Part shown: positions 26,403-36,680 of the stretch, piece after piece
Layout of the letters: each line of letters begins with the position of its first letter
Numbering within the stretch: the stretch's first letter is position 1
Assembly (NCBI GenBank): GCA_017447625.1
Contig: JAFSNB010000044.1
Coordinates: 1-64,000 of the forward strand
DNA: 64,000 bases
Reading direction: 5' to 3'
Source: Bacteroidaceae bacterium
GTDB taxonomy: Bacteria > Bacteroidota > Bacteroidia > Bacteroidales > Bacteroidaceae
The notes under the pieces: generated by a model
The model's database searches: none
What the model was told of the DNA's origin: nothing
The model's input: only the letters and a program-made list of their open reading frames with translations
Program-made: the position numbers and the translations under genes

Positions 26403-29400
26403 TTACTTTTTACCTTCGCACCAAACCCTTGCGTTTACGAAGGCCTCAATCCACGGCGTTACTTCGTCCATACGGCGGTCGGATGGATAGCAGGCGCACT
26501 GCCAGGGGAAGAACGCACGCTCTAAGTGCGGCATCATGGCTAAGTGACGACCGTCGGGACTGCAGATACCAGCCACGCTGTAGTCTGAGCCGTTGGGGTT
26601 GCCAGGATATTCATCGTAAGTGTACTTCGCGATAATGTTGTAACTATCCTCAGCTTCTGGCAGAGAGAACTTACCCTCGCCATGAGCCACCCACACGCCG
26701 AGTCGATAGCCGCTCAGACTGCCGAACATGACGCTGCGGTTGGTGGGGATTGTGAGGCCGAGGAAAGCAGACTCAAACTTGTGGCTGTCATTGTGCAGCA
26801 TCTTGGCACCAGCCTTGCTTTGGATCAGATTCAGCTCTACCATCAACTGGCAACCGTTGCAAATGCCGAGTGAGAGGGTGTCGGGACGTGCATAAAAGCG
26901 GTCAAGTGCAGCTTTGGCCTTCGGGTTATACAGGAAGGCTCCGGCCCAACCCTTTGCGCTTCCCAATACATCGCTGTTTGAGAAGCCGCCGCAGAATACA
27001 ATCATCTGGATGTCATCAAGAGTCTCGCGTCCACTGATGAGGTCCGTCATCATCACATCCTTCACCTCAAAACCGGCAAGCCACAAGGCGTATGCCATTT
27101 CGCGCTCGCCGTTGGTGCCTTTCTCACGGATAATGGCAGCTCGCGGCCCATTCTTGTGCAAGGCGGTTTTCCCGTCTTGACCTTCCTCTTTCCAGCGGTC
27201 TGGATTCAGCCCGTACTGGGCGAACGTTCCTGTGAATGAGGGCGCAAAGCGCATCTCAAGCGGCTGCTGCTTATAGTTCTCAAAGCGAGCCTTTGCACAC
27301 CCGTTCATGCTCTGGCGGCGATCGAGCAGATATGAACTGCTATACCAAACGTCGCGCAGATAGTCAATACCGAAGAGATAGTCTGCGCCGTCCTTCGTAA
27401 CCTGGATTACACGCTCGTCTGAAGGTGAGCCAAGACGCACGTAACCGACACCGGCTTCATCCAGAATATGCTGGAACTCCTTGCGGTCTTTGTCTGCTAC
27501 CTGAACGACAACGGCCGGGTTTTCAGCGAACAGAGCCTTCACGATATCTGCATCCTTGAAGGAATCGAGACTGATTTCCAGTCCGCCTTCGGTGTTTGCG
27601 AAACACATCTCCAAAAGGCAGGTGATGAGACCGCCTGCGCTGACGTCATGGCCTGCAAGGATGAGGCCGCGGTTGATAAGTTCCTGAATGGCATTGAAGG
27701 CATCGCGGAAATATTCGGGATTCTCAACGGTCGGAACGTCGGAACCCACCTGCCCAAGACTCTGGGAGAATGCGCTTCCGCCGAGACGCAGGGGACAGAA
27801 CGAGAAGTCGATGTGATAAAGTGTGCTCTTTGGCTCTGCAGCCAAGACCGGACTGACCACTTTGCGGATGTCCGACACCTCACCACCACTGCTCACGATT
27901 ACCGTTCCCGGGCTGATAACGCGGGAACCGTCGGGGTATTTCTGTGTCATACTGAGGCTGTCCTTGCCGGTCGGCACATTGATTTGCAGTTCGCAGCAGA
28001 AGTCGGAGAGGGCCTGAACAGCCTCGTAGAGTCGGGCGTCTTCTCCCTCCTTACTGCGGCAAGGCCACATCCAGTTGGCGCTGAGGCTCACACTGTCCAG
28101 TCCTTCAGTCAGCGGAGCCCAAACGATATTGGTGAGGGACTCGGCTACAGATAAAACGCTTCCGGCGGCTGGGTCGGCGAGACCTGCCTGAGGAGCATGT
28201 CCGATGGCTGTGGCGATTCCGTGGCGTCCGCGATAGTCCAGAGCCACCACGCCGCAGTCAGACAGCGGCAACTGCAGCTCGCCCAGACATTGTTGACGTG
28301 CCACCTTTCCAGTCACAGAACGGTCCACCTTGTTCGTCAACCAGTCCTTGCAGGCCACAGCCTCCAGTTGGAGCACACGCGCTGCATATTCATTGACTTT
28401 GGCCACGTCATACTCTACATTATTATATACACGCGCGCGTGTAGAGTCTGTCATCACAGTCTTGGGAGAGTGACCAAACATCTGCGCCACGTCGAGGTCG
28501 AAGGGCCGAACGCCGTCTGCCTGCTGGAAAGCGAAGTGAGCGTCACCGGTAGTCTCACCGACCACATACATAGGAGCACGCTCACGTTCTGCTATACGGC
28601 GTACATGGTCTAGATGCTCCTCCTGAATTAGCAGTCCCATACGCTCCTGGCTTTCGTTGGCAATAATCTCCTTGGCTGAAAGGGTAGGGTCGCCGATAGG
28701 CAGCTGGCTCATGTCGATGAGACCGCCACACTCTTCAACCAGCTCGCTCAGACAGTTTACGTGGCCGGCTGAGCCGTGGTCGTGAATACTGACTATCGGA
28801 TTCACCTCTTCCTCGCACAAAGCGCGGACGAGGTTGTTGGCACGTTTCTGCATCTCTGGGTTGGCACGTTGCACGGCGTTCAGTTCGATGCCGCTGCTGT
28901 AGCGACCTGTATCTACGCTTGACACGGACCCGCCGCCAAGACCAATGCGGTAATTGTCGCCGCCTACCACAACAATTTTGTTACCAGCCTGCGGCGTGCC
29001 TTTCAGACAGTCGCGGCGGGTGCCGTAGCCTACGCCGCCTGCCAGCATTATGACTTTGTCATAGCCGTAGAACTCATCGTTCTCTTTGTGCTCAAAGGTT
29101 AGCACAGAACCACAGATCAGGGGCTGGCCAAACTTGTTTCCAAAATCGGAAGCTCCGTTTGAGGCTTTGATGAGAATCTGCTCCGGTGTCTGGTACAGCC
29201 ATTTACGGACGGGCAGAATCTGCTCCCACTCGCGTTCCTCGTCTGTGCGCGGATAGGAGGTCATATAGACAGCTGTTCCAGCTATGGGCCATGAGCCTAC
29301 ACCGCCTCCCATTCGGTCGCGGATTTCACCTCCGGTGCCGGTAGATGCTCCGTTGAAAGGCTCGACTGTGGTGGGGAAATTATGAGTCTCTGCCTTGATG

Positions 29401-30131
29401 CTTATCACGCTCTCTATGTTGCGGATAATGAAGTAGTCGCTGGTTGAATGGTCTGCTGGCGCGAACTGCTCTACAACCGGTCCTTCGGCAAAGGCAACAT
29501 TATCCTTGTACGCACTGATGATGTGGTGAGGATTCTCCTGTGTCGTTTTCTTGATGAGGGCGAAGAGCGACGAGGGCTTCTCCACTCCGTCAATGATAAA
29601 GGAACCTCCGAATATCTTGTGGCGGCAATGTTCAGAGTTTATCTGTGCGAAACCAAACACCTCAGAGTCTGTCAGGCGTCGTCCGAGCTGTTTCTCCACT
29701 CCGTGGAGATATTCAATCTCTGCCGGTGAGAGAGCCAGACCCTCGGCCTCGTTGTATGTCTCCAAGTCCTCTATCTGCTGAATGGGTGCAGGCTTGATGT
29801 TCACCGTGAAGATCTCCTGGTTCAGGCCATTATACATACGCTGCAGCATCGGGTCGTGGTCTGCGTCAGCTGAATTTACGGGAAAATACTCCTCAATACG
29901 TGCGATACCGCTGAGTCCCATGTTCTGGGTAATCTCCACGGCGTTTGTGCTCCACGGAGTTATCATTTCCCTGCGCGGTCCGATGAAGTATCCGCTTAGA
30001 GTGTCTTCGGAACAGAGCGTTGCTCCGCCGAACAGCCAGCAGAGCGCCTCTATATCGGCTTTGTTGAGTGTCTTATCAGCCTTTACGGCGATGAAAGAAT
30101 CTTGTGGTGTGTGAAAGAATTGAACGGCCAT
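26403..30131 (-). CDS. purL: Phosphoribosylformylglycinamidine synthase
   Basis: PurL makes FGAM from FGAR, ATP and glutamine in purine synthesis. The 1242-residue large form combines an N-terminal PurS-like part, two AIRS-like ATP domains (ETHNFPTTVEPFNGASTGTGGEIRD, GLGGGSVSSVDTG) and a C-terminal glutaminase (CNGCQLMVEL nucleophile Cys; HGEGKF). The start at 30131 (MAVQFFHTP) is chosen because the -7 element at 30158-30165 overlaps the longer reading frame. A TACACGCGCGCGT-like alternating tract occurs inside the gene near 28430. Confidence 0.98.
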   Translation of the reverse strand: MAVQFFHTPQDSFIAVKADKTLNKADIEALCWLFGGATLCSEDTLSGYFIGPRREMITPWSTNAVEITQNMGLSGIARIEEYFPVNSADADHDPMLQRMYNGLNQEIFTVNIKPAPIQQIEDLETYNEAEGLALSPAEIEYLHGVEKQLGRRLTDSEVFGFAQINSEHCRHKIFGGSFIIDGVEKPSSLFALIKKTTQENPHHIISAYKDNVAFAEGPVVEQFAPADHSTSDYFIIRNIESVISIKAETHNFPTTVEPFNGASTGTGGEIRDRMGGGVGSWPIAGTAVYMTSYPRTDEEREWEQILPVRKWLYQTPEQILIKASNGASDFGNKFGQPLICGSVLTFEHKENDEFYGYDKVIMLAGGVGYGTRRDCLKGTPQAGNKIVVVGGDNYRIGLGGGSVSSVDTGRYSSGIELNAVQRANPEMQKRANNLVRALCEEEVNPIVSIHDHGSAGHVNCLSELVEECGGLIDMSQLPIGDPTLSAKEIIANESQERMGLLIQEEHLDHVRRIAERERAPMYVVGETTGDAHFAFQQADGVRPFDLDVAQMFGHSPKTVMTDSTRARVYNNVEYDVAKVNEYAARVLQLEAVACKDWLTNKVDRSVTGKVARQQCLGELQLPLSDCGVVALDYRGRHGIATAIGHAPQAGLADPAAGSVLSVAESLTNIVWAPLTEGLDSVSLSANWMWPCRSKEGEDARLYEAVQALSDFCCELQINVPTGKDSLSMTQKYPDGSRVISPGTVIVSSGGEVSDIRKVVSPVLAAEPKSTLYHIDFSFCPLRLGGSAFSQSLGQVGSDVPTVENPEYFRDAFNAIQELINRGLILAGHDVSAGGLITCLLEMCFANTEGGLEISLDSFKDADIVKALFAENPAVVVQVADKDRKEFQHILDEAGVGYVRLGSPSDERVIQVTKDGADYLFGIDYLRDVWYSSSYLLDRRQSMNGCAKARFENYKQQPLEMRFAPSFTGTFAQYGLNPDRWKEEGQDGKTALHKNGPRAAIIREKGTNGEREMAYALWLAGFEVKDVMMTDLISGRETLDDIQMIVFCGGFSNSDVLGSAKGWAGAFLYNPKAKAALDRFYARPDTLSLGICNGCQLMVELNLIQSKAGAKMLHNDSHKFESAFLGLTIPTNRSVMFGSLSGYRLGVWVAHGEGKFSLPEAEDSYNIIAKYTYDEYPGNPNGSDYSVAGICSPDGRHLAMMPHLERAFFPWQCACYPSDRRMDEVTPWIEAFVNARVWCEGKK

Positions 30132-30157
30132 AGTTATGCATTCTTTTGATTTTGGCG

Positions 30158-30165
30158 CAAAAGTA
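30158..30165 (-). promoter_or_regulatory. -7 promoter element for purL
   Basis: The minus strand reads TACTTTTG, 27 bases upstream of the chosen ATG. This rules out the longer start. Confidence 0.75.
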
Positions 30166-30193
30166 CTCATTTTTTCTTAAAGACACATAAAAA

Positions 30194-30214
30194 GGGCACG
30201 CAAAATGCGTGCCC
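30194..30214 (-). terminator. Terminator of DUF5723-like gene
   Basis: A nine-base stem GGGCACGCA/TGCGTGCCC with an AAA loop, followed by TTTTTATG on the minus strand. Confidence 0.88.
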
Positions 30215-30243
30215 TCGTGTTATTTGTTGAGCTAAAGTGTGTT

Positions 30244-31659
30244 TTACCATGTAACGCTCATGCCAAGTGACAATTGTGCCTGACTGCTAAGCGGGATCAT
30301 CTGCTTGCTGCATTTGCCCATGATGTGGTCCATTGCGATGAAGAAGTTGAAGCCTTTCGGGTGGAAGTTGATAATCCAGCCGAAGTCCGCTCCGAAGGAA
30401 CCGATACCGAAGTTTATGCCGCCATCCAACCACTTCAGCGGAGCTACGTTGGCGCTGAAACGCTCCTCGTTCCAGCTGTATGCACCCTGGATGCGTGTGG
30501 AAGAGAGGAAACCGAAGCGCAGAGGCTTGTACTGCGGCAGAGCGTATTCAGCACCGAAGTTCATCGTAGCACCGAGTCCTTTGGTCTTGCCTCCGAGATT
30601 GCCCATGTCGTTCAGACGGTACAGGTCAGTAAGATCATCGACCATCTGGTTTTTCTGATCCTCAAAAGCAACGCCGGGACCGTCGTTGACCTGGACGTTG
30701 GAGAAGCCGTAGAAATCAAACGGGGTGCCGTTGTTCTGAGCTACTACATTGTTCTTCCATCTGATGAAACCGAGGTCGAGGAATGCGAGGCTTAACTTGA
30801 GGCCGGGGACGATGTCCTTGAAGTCGTATTCTGCACCGAGATCGAATGCCATGCCAGCGCCGTTTATCGGGGAGAAAGAGTAATTATCATCTACGCCGGT
30901 AACGGTCTCGTATGTAGCGGGCTGATTGTTAGCGGTCTTGAGGCCTTCGTACTCCTTGACTTCAGTCTTCCAAGCCCAGTTCTTCAGGTTGGCTTCAACT
31001 GTGGCATTACCAGAAGCAGTCCAGTGTCCGGGGTCGGCGATGTTGAGCTGCAATTCCTTTAGTGCTGCGTCGAACTGTCCGGAACCGAACAGAATCTTGA
31101 GTTTAGCACCCACACGCCAGTGGTCGTCAATGTTGCGGCTGTGTCCGAAAGCCAGCTCAGCCCAAGCCTGTGCGCGGGCATCCACGTTTCCTACAGAGTA
31201 ATTCTGGTTCTGGAGGTTCTTGGTCATGTCGAAGAGCTCGTACGGGACGTTAAGTCCTACAAACGTGCGGGCATTCAGGGCTACAGTGTTGTATCCGCCC
31301 CATGCCTTGAAACCGCCACCGAGAATCTGGATACCGATGTCCTCGCGTATTTTGTTATTCTTTTTCAGTCCCTTCTCTACATCGCTCCACTGAACGTCCG
31401 GGTGAAGGTATGTGGCGAGTTTGCCTGCGCTATTTGTGAAGAAGACGTTCTCCAGACCGAAGTTACCGTGTGAAGTAAGGTTAAAGTTGCCAAGAGCAGG
31501 TATGGACACGTAATTGTATTCGCCTCCGAATGCGGGATTCAGAGTGTGGCGCATCGTGTTGCCCTCTATGAAATATGAACTATTGGAACGCTGTGCGAAT
31601 ACCGCAGTTGTGAGGGCGAGTGCGGAGGCGGCCAATGTCAGTCTTATATTAGTTCTCAT
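30244..31659 (-). CDS. DUF5723-like outer-membrane barrel protein
   Basis: The 471-residue protein has a signal peptide ending at AVFAQ23, then SSYFIEGNTMRHTLNPAFGGEYNYVSIPALGNFNL-type opening typical of DUF5723/PorV-like barrels. Repeated amphipathic strands and Gly-rich turns run to a C-terminal TW. It should sit in the outer membrane. The cargo is unknown. It follows a large lipoprotein gene by 52 bases, and the two probably form an operon with the PUR-family gene upstream. Confidence 0.8.
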   Translation of the reverse strand: MRTNIRLTLAASALALTTAVFAQRSNSSYFIEGNTMRHTLNPAFGGEYNYVSIPALGNFNLTSHGNFGLENVFFTNSAGKLATYLHPDVQWSDVEKGLKKNNKIREDIGIQILGGGFKAWGGYNTVALNARTFVGLNVPYELFDMTKNLQNQNYSVGNVDARAQAWAELAFGHSRNIDDHWRVGAKLKILFGSGQFDAALKELQLNIADPGHWTASGNATVEANLKNWAWKTEVKEYEGLKTANNQPATYETVTGVDDNYSFSPINGAGMAFDLGAEYDFKDIVPGLKLSLAFLDLGFIRWKNNVVAQNNGTPFDFYGFSNVQVNDGPGVAFEDQKNQMVDDLTDLYRLNDMGNLGGKTKGLGATMNFGAEYALPQYKPLRFGFLSSTRIQGAYSWNEERFSANVAPLKWLDGGINFGIGSFGADFGWIINFHPKGFNFFIAMDHIMGKCSKQMIPLSSQAQLSLGMSVTW

Positions 31660-31711
31660 ATCAGAGTCGTTGTTTGATTCGTTAATAATAGAGATAAGGG
31701 TCGCCTATAGA

Positions 31712-33787
31712 TTATTCGTCCTTGATTGTCACACCGTCAACGATGCTTAAGCGAATATTGTCGAGCCTGAGATAGGACTTCGTGCGAAGAGCGTTGAACT
31801 CATGCTCGCTTGGCTCACCCGTCAGGTCAGCGCGGTAGCGGAGACCGTCAAGATTCTTGAGCGAACCGTCTGTGGCTGTGATTCTTATGCGGACATTGGC
31901 ATCCAGAGCGTTAGCAGGAATCTCAAGTCCAGCCGTCTGCCAGTTGGTATCGTCGTGGTTCTTGTAGCTCACGGTAATGCCGTTTACGGGATTGCCGAAG
32001 GCATCGAGTGGGGTAGCGGTGAGTTTCAGAGCGAGAGGCACATTCGATGTGGCAACAGCCGTGAATTCCAAAGTGTTGATATCGATGTCCTTCAGGTCGT
32101 CTGCGATATCCCAACCGGTATCCTCGTCCTTATAGACAATCTTGAATCCCTCGCCGAAGGTGAGCGGGTTAAACACCTTGTAAGAGAATTCGACATCGTA
32201 GTCGTTGTTGATGGAAACGTCGTCGCAGTTAGGCAGGTTGACAATGAGCTTTTCGCTGCCGTTCTTGCCTTTGATTCCGATCAAATCAGGAACTCGCTTA
32301 ATCAGATCACCGATATTCTCGACCTGAATCTTGTCGCGGTAAGTGAGGTGTCTGTATTCGGCAGGCCAATCGATGTCAGTAGTATCCTTTGCGATACAGA
32401 GCAAGAGGGTGTCTCTACTAGCACCGTCATATTCTATGTTATCGATGGATATTACCACATCCTGGTTGTTCTCATCCTTCATGTTCACCTTTGTTTGTCC
32501 GACCTTCTTGTAAGGAATCATCTGGATGTCGGTGGTGATGGCGGTTTCCAGAGAAGTGAATAGCTTCAGGAACACCTGCGGATTTCTGAGATTCAGGGTT
32601 ACTTCGTCGTCCTCAAGGAAGTCAGGCAGGTCGTTCAACTCGATGTCGTCAATCTTCTCAACCTCGTGGCGGAGGGCTCCGCTGAAGGCGTTGACCACGA
32701 AGTCCTTGTTGAAGTCGTTAGGGCCGTAGATGTGGATTGAGGGGAGCAACATTGCGATAGCCTCATCGTAATTGCCATCGCTCAAAGCCTGCATCTTCTG
32801 GCCAATCAGGGCTGCAGTACCTATTGGGTCGGTTATGAGCTCTGCTTGATATTTATTTTCGAGAGCAGCCTGATAGCGTGTTGCTAACTTATCGCCGTTG
32901 ATGTCACTCTCATAAACGCGGGCATAACCGTGCAGCTGGATATTGCCTTCCAAGTTGGCGTGCTTCTGGCCCTGAAGGTTCCTGAAGAAGTGAACATCTG
33001 TCGTATCTGCCAGTGTGGCACCGTCTATTGTCAGAGTCAGAACGAGCGGTTCACCCGATGGGTCATAGCCCTCAATGTCTTTCTTGTCGCAGATAATGAT
33101 TTTTCCATTGTATGCGTCAGAAACATCGATGTTTTTGCCTTGATAAGTGCATTTCTGCACGTCAAAGCCCTTGGGCAGAGTCACATTGAGGTCGTCGAAG
33201 TGCAGCTTCTTAATGATGTCTATGTTTCCCTGTTCGTTGGAAAGGGTGATGCTCAAAGTATAGACAACGGGGTCGATGCCGATGTGCTTGATATTCTGTA
33301 CATCATCATTAATAGGATCTGTTGTTGATGTGGTGATGTCGTACGTGGCATCGTTCTGGATGTTGTACTGGAAGATGGCCTCAGAATCGCCTACTTGCGG
33401 GGCTTTGCGCTGTCCTTTAACATTTCCACCGGTGGCCAGAAGCATGTCTGCCTCGATGGCGTCAGGAGTCGGGCTCTTGATGGTGATGTCTTCGATGTTG
33501 ATCGTTGTCGGATCAGCCGAGCCTTCGACATCGAGATAATAGATGGAGTCTCCGGGGATGCTGGAGTTGGGGTCGGCGATCTTCTTGATAGGACCGTCAG
33601 CTGCCAGGTCGAAAAGATTACCGAGATAGATACTATCAGTGGAGCTGTCGGGGAGAGTAAGTGTGCCAGAACCGAGATGCATCGTGCCATCGATGTCGTT
33701 GAGGTCATACTTGCTGTCTGTGCAGGCTGTCAGGGCGGATGCCCCCATAAGCACCAGACCGCAGCGTTTTAATAGTTCTTTTCTCAT
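31712..33787 (-). CDS. Large Bacteroidales lipoprotein, unknown function
   Basis: This 691-residue lipoprotein (ASALTAC, Cys22; followed by TDSKYDLNDIDGTMHLGSGTLTLP) is beta-rich and acidic. It has no recognised enzyme motif. The N-terminal YDLNDIDGT segment and the many IDxxTLxF words resemble uncharacterised Bacteroidales lipoproteins. The neighbouring barrel suggests an outer-membrane pair. It lies 30 bases after the PUR-family gene. Confidence 0.75.
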   Translation of the reverse strand: MRKELLKRCGLVLMGASALTACTDSKYDLNDIDGTMHLGSGTLTLPDSSTDSIYLGNLFDLAADGPIKKIADPNSSIPGDSIYYLDVEGSADPTTINIEDITIKSPTPDAIEADMLLATGGNVKGQRKAPQVGDSEAIFQYNIQNDATYDITTSTTDPINDDVQNIKHIGIDPVVYTLSITLSNEQGNIDIIKKLHFDDLNVTLPKGFDVQKCTYQGKNIDVSDAYNGKIIICDKKDIEGYDPSGEPLVLTLTIDGATLADTTDVHFFRNLQGQKHANLEGNIQLHGYARVYESDINGDKLATRYQAALENKYQAELITDPIGTAALIGQKMQALSDGNYDEAIAMLLPSIHIYGPNDFNKDFVVNAFSGALRHEVEKIDDIELNDLPDFLEDDEVTLNLRNPQVFLKLFTSLETAITTDIQMIPYKKVGQTKVNMKDENNQDVVISIDNIEYDGASRDTLLLCIAKDTTDIDWPAEYRHLTYRDKIQVENIGDLIKRVPDLIGIKGKNGSEKLIVNLPNCDDVSINNDYDVEFSYKVFNPLTFGEGFKIVYKDEDTGWDIADDLKDIDINTLEFTAVATSNVPLALKLTATPLDAFGNPVNGITVSYKNHDDTNWQTAGLEIPANALDANVRIRITATDGSLKNLDGLRYRADLTGEPSEHEFNALRTKSYLRLDNIRLSIVDGVTIKDE

Positions 33788-33817
33788 AATAATAATATTT
33801 AAGTATTAGCGTTTTCT

Positions 33818-34153
33818 TCAGAACTCAATCTCTCCGATATTGATATCGCGCTCCTCTTCCGGGCGCGGCGGAGTGGGACCTTGTTCCTTGTAGATGAACT
33901 GCATGACATCTGCCAAACTCTCGGTGAACTTGTCGAAGTCCTCGGGATAGACAAATATCTTATGCTTCTCGTAGTTGAAATTGGGCGTCTCAATGTCACC
34001 CGTGGGCACTTTCTTGCTTTCTGTAAGCGCCAGATACATGTCGCCGCGTGAGTTCTTTTTTACATCAATATAATAGATGCGTTTTCCTGCTTTAACTACC
34101 CGTGTGTAGAGGATGTCCTCTTTTTGTCCACCGGTCGATTGTTTGTTAATCAT
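33818..34153 (-). CDS. PUR-alpha-like nucleic-acid-binding protein (DUF3276)
   Basis: The 111-residue protein shows the PUR repeat pattern: ILYTRVVKAGKRIYYIDVKKNSRGDMYLALTESKK, then HKIFVYPEDFDKFTESLADVMQFI. Bacterial PUR proteins bind single-stranded DNA or RNA as dimers. The acidic, Pro-rich tail (GPTPPRPEEERDI) follows. Promoter TACTTTTG lies at 34193-34200, and the gene is divergent from nusB. Confidence 0.88.
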   Translation of the reverse strand: MINKQSTGGQKEDILYTRVVKAGKRIYYIDVKKNSRGDMYLALTESKKVPTGDIETPNFNYEKHKIFVYPEDFDKFTESLADVMQFIYKEQGPTPPRPEEERDINIGEIEF

Positions 34154-34192
34154 TGTCGTGATAATAATGTTGAATGTTGATTTATTTGGGTC

Positions 34193-34200
34193 AAAAGTAG
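34193..34200 (-). promoter_or_regulatory. -7 promoter element for PUR-family gene
   Basis: The minus strand reads TACTTTTG, 40 bases before the ATG. It is divergent from the nusB promoter. Confidence 0.7.
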
Positions 34201-34272
34201 GAATTGTTAGTCATTCAGCCAAAAAAAATATTAAAAAAGTGGCAAAATTCCTGTTTTTTTGTTACAAATCAC

Positions 34273-34280
34273 TACTTTTG
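34273..34280 (+). promoter_or_regulatory. -7 promoter element for nusB operon
   Basis: TACTTTTG lies 36 bases before the nusB ATG. Confidence 0.7.
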
Positions 34281-34315
34281 CGCCGTTTTACAGATACATC
34301 GTTCTATTTTATACT

Positions 34316-35272
34316 ATGATTAATCGCGAATTGATTCGTTTGAAAGCCGTCCAAGTATCCTACTCTTTTTACGTGGGAGGACGTTACAATCTGGAGGCTG
34401 CTGAGAAAGAACTGTTTCTCAGCCTTTCCAAGTCTTATGATCTTTATAATTATCTCTTGCTTTTGATGATTGAGGTCAACCGAATCGCCGAACGCACATA
34501 CGACACCGCCGTAAGCCGATACCAGAGGCTTAACGAGGGTGAAGAGCCAAATCCCAAATTCATTCAGAACAAATTCCTGGCGCAGCTTGAGGCCAACAAC
34601 CAGCTGCATGAGGTCGTCGAAAACCAGAAACTCACGTGGGCTGATGATGAGGATTTCCTGCGTCGTCTCTACCGTCAGGTAACAGAGTGCGAACCGTATA
34701 AGGAATATATGGCGAATCCAGCGGACTCGACCTATCAGGAGGATCGCGAACTGTGGCGTCAGATCTACCGTCAGGTCTTCGTAGACAACGAAGAGCTGGA
34801 CTCTCTGCTTGAAGAGAAGGGAATTTATTGGAACGACGACCGTTTCATTATAGACACATTCATCCTGAAGACTCTCAACCGTTTTGAGCAGAAGAACGGC
34901 TCCCGTCAGCCGCTCCTGCCTGAATTCAAGGACGAAGAGGATCGGGAGTTCGCCCGCAAACTACTCCGTTCGTCGTTGCTCGGTGCAGAGACCTACCGTA
35001 CCACGATTACACAGTTCCTCCGGGGCTGGGAACTTGACCGTCTGGCTATAATGGATGTGATAATCCTTCAGACGGCATTGGCAGAGATAATGAATTTCCC
35101 GAACATCCCCGTCAGCGTTAGCATTAACGAGTATGTGAACATCGCAAAGATGTACTCCACGCCCCAGAGCGGCCGCTATATCAACGGCTTGCTGGATAAC
35201 ATCGCACGCCAGTTCATGGCCGACGGGCGCCTCCATAAGTCAATGGGTGGGAAAGAAGAGAAACAGGAATAA
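34316..35272 (+). CDS. nusB: Transcription antitermination factor NusB
   Basis: NusB forms part of the rRNA antitermination complex. The protein has 318 residues, about twice the length of the E. coli one, as is usual for Bacteroidota. It has an Arg-rich start (MINRELIRLKAVQVSYSFY), a long helical insert, and the classic C-terminal half (ELDRLAIMDVIILQTALAEIMNFPNIPVSVSINEYVNIAKMY). The start at 34316 follows the promoter; the longer frame would include the -7 element. It leads nusB-yajC-ybbR-coaE-DUF5606. Confidence 0.95.
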   Translation: MINRELIRLKAVQVSYSFYVGGRYNLEAAEKELFLSLSKSYDLYNYLLLLMIEVNRIAERTYDTAVSRYQRLNEGEEPNPKFIQNKFLAQLEANNQLHEVVENQKLTWADDEDFLRRLYRQVTECEPYKEYMANPADSTYQEDRELWRQIYRQVFVDNEELDSLLEEKGIYWNDDRFIIDTFILKTLNRFEQKNGSRQPLLPEFKDEEDREFARKLLRSSLLGAETYRTTITQFLRGWELDRLAIMDVIILQTALAEIMNFPNIPVSVSINEYVNIAKMYSTPQSGRYINGLLDNIARQFMADGRLHKSMGGKEEKQE

Positions 35273-35295
35273 CGAAAAATTTTAAATAAAATCAA

Positions 35296-35640
35296 ATGAA
35301 AACATTAATTACATTATTGGCCGCCCAAGGCGATGGGGGCATGGGCATGATTATCATGCTTATTGTTATGTTCGCCATCATGTACTTCTTTATGATTCGT
35401 CCTCAACAGAAGAAACAAAAGGAAATCCAGAACTTCCGCAATTCCATTGAGCGCGGACAGCAGGTCGTGACCGCAGGCGGTCTCTATGGCACCGTTAAGG
35501 ACATTGATGATGTGAACAACATCCTCGTGATTGAAGTCGCAAACGGCGTCCGCGTCCGTGTCGATCGCAATTCTGTCTTCGGCACAGCCCAGGCTGCCGA
35601 TCAGGCTGCTGCCACAAAGGGTGACAACTATAGCAAATAA
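35296..35640 (+). CDS. yajC: Preprotein translocase accessory subunit YajC
   Basis: This 114-residue inner-membrane protein has one helix (GMIIMLIVMFAIMYFFMI) followed by RPQQKKQKEIQNFRNSIERGQQVVTAGGLYGTV, the YajC signature. It associates with SecDF. It lies 23 bases after nusB. Confidence 0.96.
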   Translation: MKTLITLLAAQGDGGMGMIIMLIVMFAIMYFFMIRPQQKKQKEIQNFRNSIERGQQVVTAGGLYGTVKDIDDVNNILVIEVANGVRVRVDRNSVFGTAQAADQAAATKGDNYSK

Positions 35641-35672
35641 ACAACGGCCACGCAATAACGGATTCTGACACG

Positions 35673-36680
35673 ATGGACCGCGTGCAATGGCAACGGGTGG
35701 GCGAGGCGCTGAAGCGAATGATGCTAAGCGACCGCAGCCGGGAACTGATGATTTTCGGCATCTTCCTTCTTGTCTCTACCGGCTTCTGGTATATCCAGAC
35801 CTTGGATGAGACTTATGAGTTGGAGGTGCAGTTCCCGCTGAAGCTCAAGAATGTACCCAAGGGGGTGATTATCACCTCCGATTTGCCGTCGTCGCTGCGC
35901 GTCGTCCTGCGAGACAAAGGCACAACTCTGGTGCGTTACTATCGCTTCAATGCCCCGCCGACTCTTTTCGTCGATTTCTCTCAACGGCATAACGACGCTC
36001 TCACGGGGTCGGACGAGATTTCTCTGAGCGAGGCCCAGAAGATGGTGTCGCACTATCTGCAGCCTTCGACTTCGATCGTCAGCATCCATGCGGATTCGTT
36101 GGAATATTATTACAACCGAGGACTCAAGCGCCGCCTGCCTGTCTGCATAGCAGGCACCGTGAAGACGGCCCGCCAATATTATCTTACAGAGGTGGTGTGC
36201 CGCCCCGACTGCGTCACCGTCTGGGCCCCTCAGCAGGTGCTCGACACGATGACTGCCGCATACACAGAACCGTTGGATATCAGCGGGCTCGCTCATCATG
36301 AGACACGCACCCTCGCCCTCGCTTCGGTACGTGGCGCCAAGTTCGAACCGTCCGCGGTGCAGTTCGTTGCCAACGTGGATCTCTACACTGAGAAGACCCT
36401 GGAGGTGCCAATTATCGGCATCAACTTCCCGGCAGACCGCGATCTGCGCACCTTCCCGGCCAAGGTGTCTCTGACATTCAAGGTCGGGACAAAGATGTAC
36501 AAACAGATCAAAGAGAAAGACTTTGTTCTGGCTGTGACATACGAGGATCTGCTCAGTAACCCGGGCAACGGGCGCTTCCGCCCGCATCTGCGCTCTATAC
36601 CGGACGGCGTGTCTCAGGTGCGATTCACGCCGGAAGAGGTTGAATATCTCATTGAGCAGGTAGAGGAGGGCGAAGAATGA
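35673..36680 (+). CDS. YbbR-domain membrane protein
   Basis: The 335-residue protein has a cytoplasmic N-terminus, one transmembrane helix (about 26-42), and an extracytoplasmic part with YbbR-like repeats (YELEVQFPLKLKNVPKGVIITSDLPSSLRVVLRDKG). In Firmicutes the related CdaR controls the c-di-AMP cyclase; here no cyclase gene is next to it. The gene overlaps coaE by 4 bases (ATGA). Confidence 0.8.
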   Translation: MDRVQWQRVGEALKRMMLSDRSRELMIFGIFLLVSTGFWYIQTLDETYELEVQFPLKLKNVPKGVIITSDLPSSLRVVLRDKGTTLVRYYRFNAPPTLFVDFSQRHNDALTGSDEISLSEAQKMVSHYLQPSTSIVSIHADSLEYYYNRGLKRRLPVCIAGTVKTARQYYLTEVVCRPDCVTVWAPQQVLDTMTAAYTEPLDISGLAHHETRTLALASVRGAKFEPSAVQFVANVDLYTEKTLEVPIIGINFPADRDLRTFPAKVSLTFKVGTKMYKQIKEKDFVLAVTYEDLLSNPGNGRFRPHLRSIPDGVSQVRFTPEEVEYLIEQVEEGEE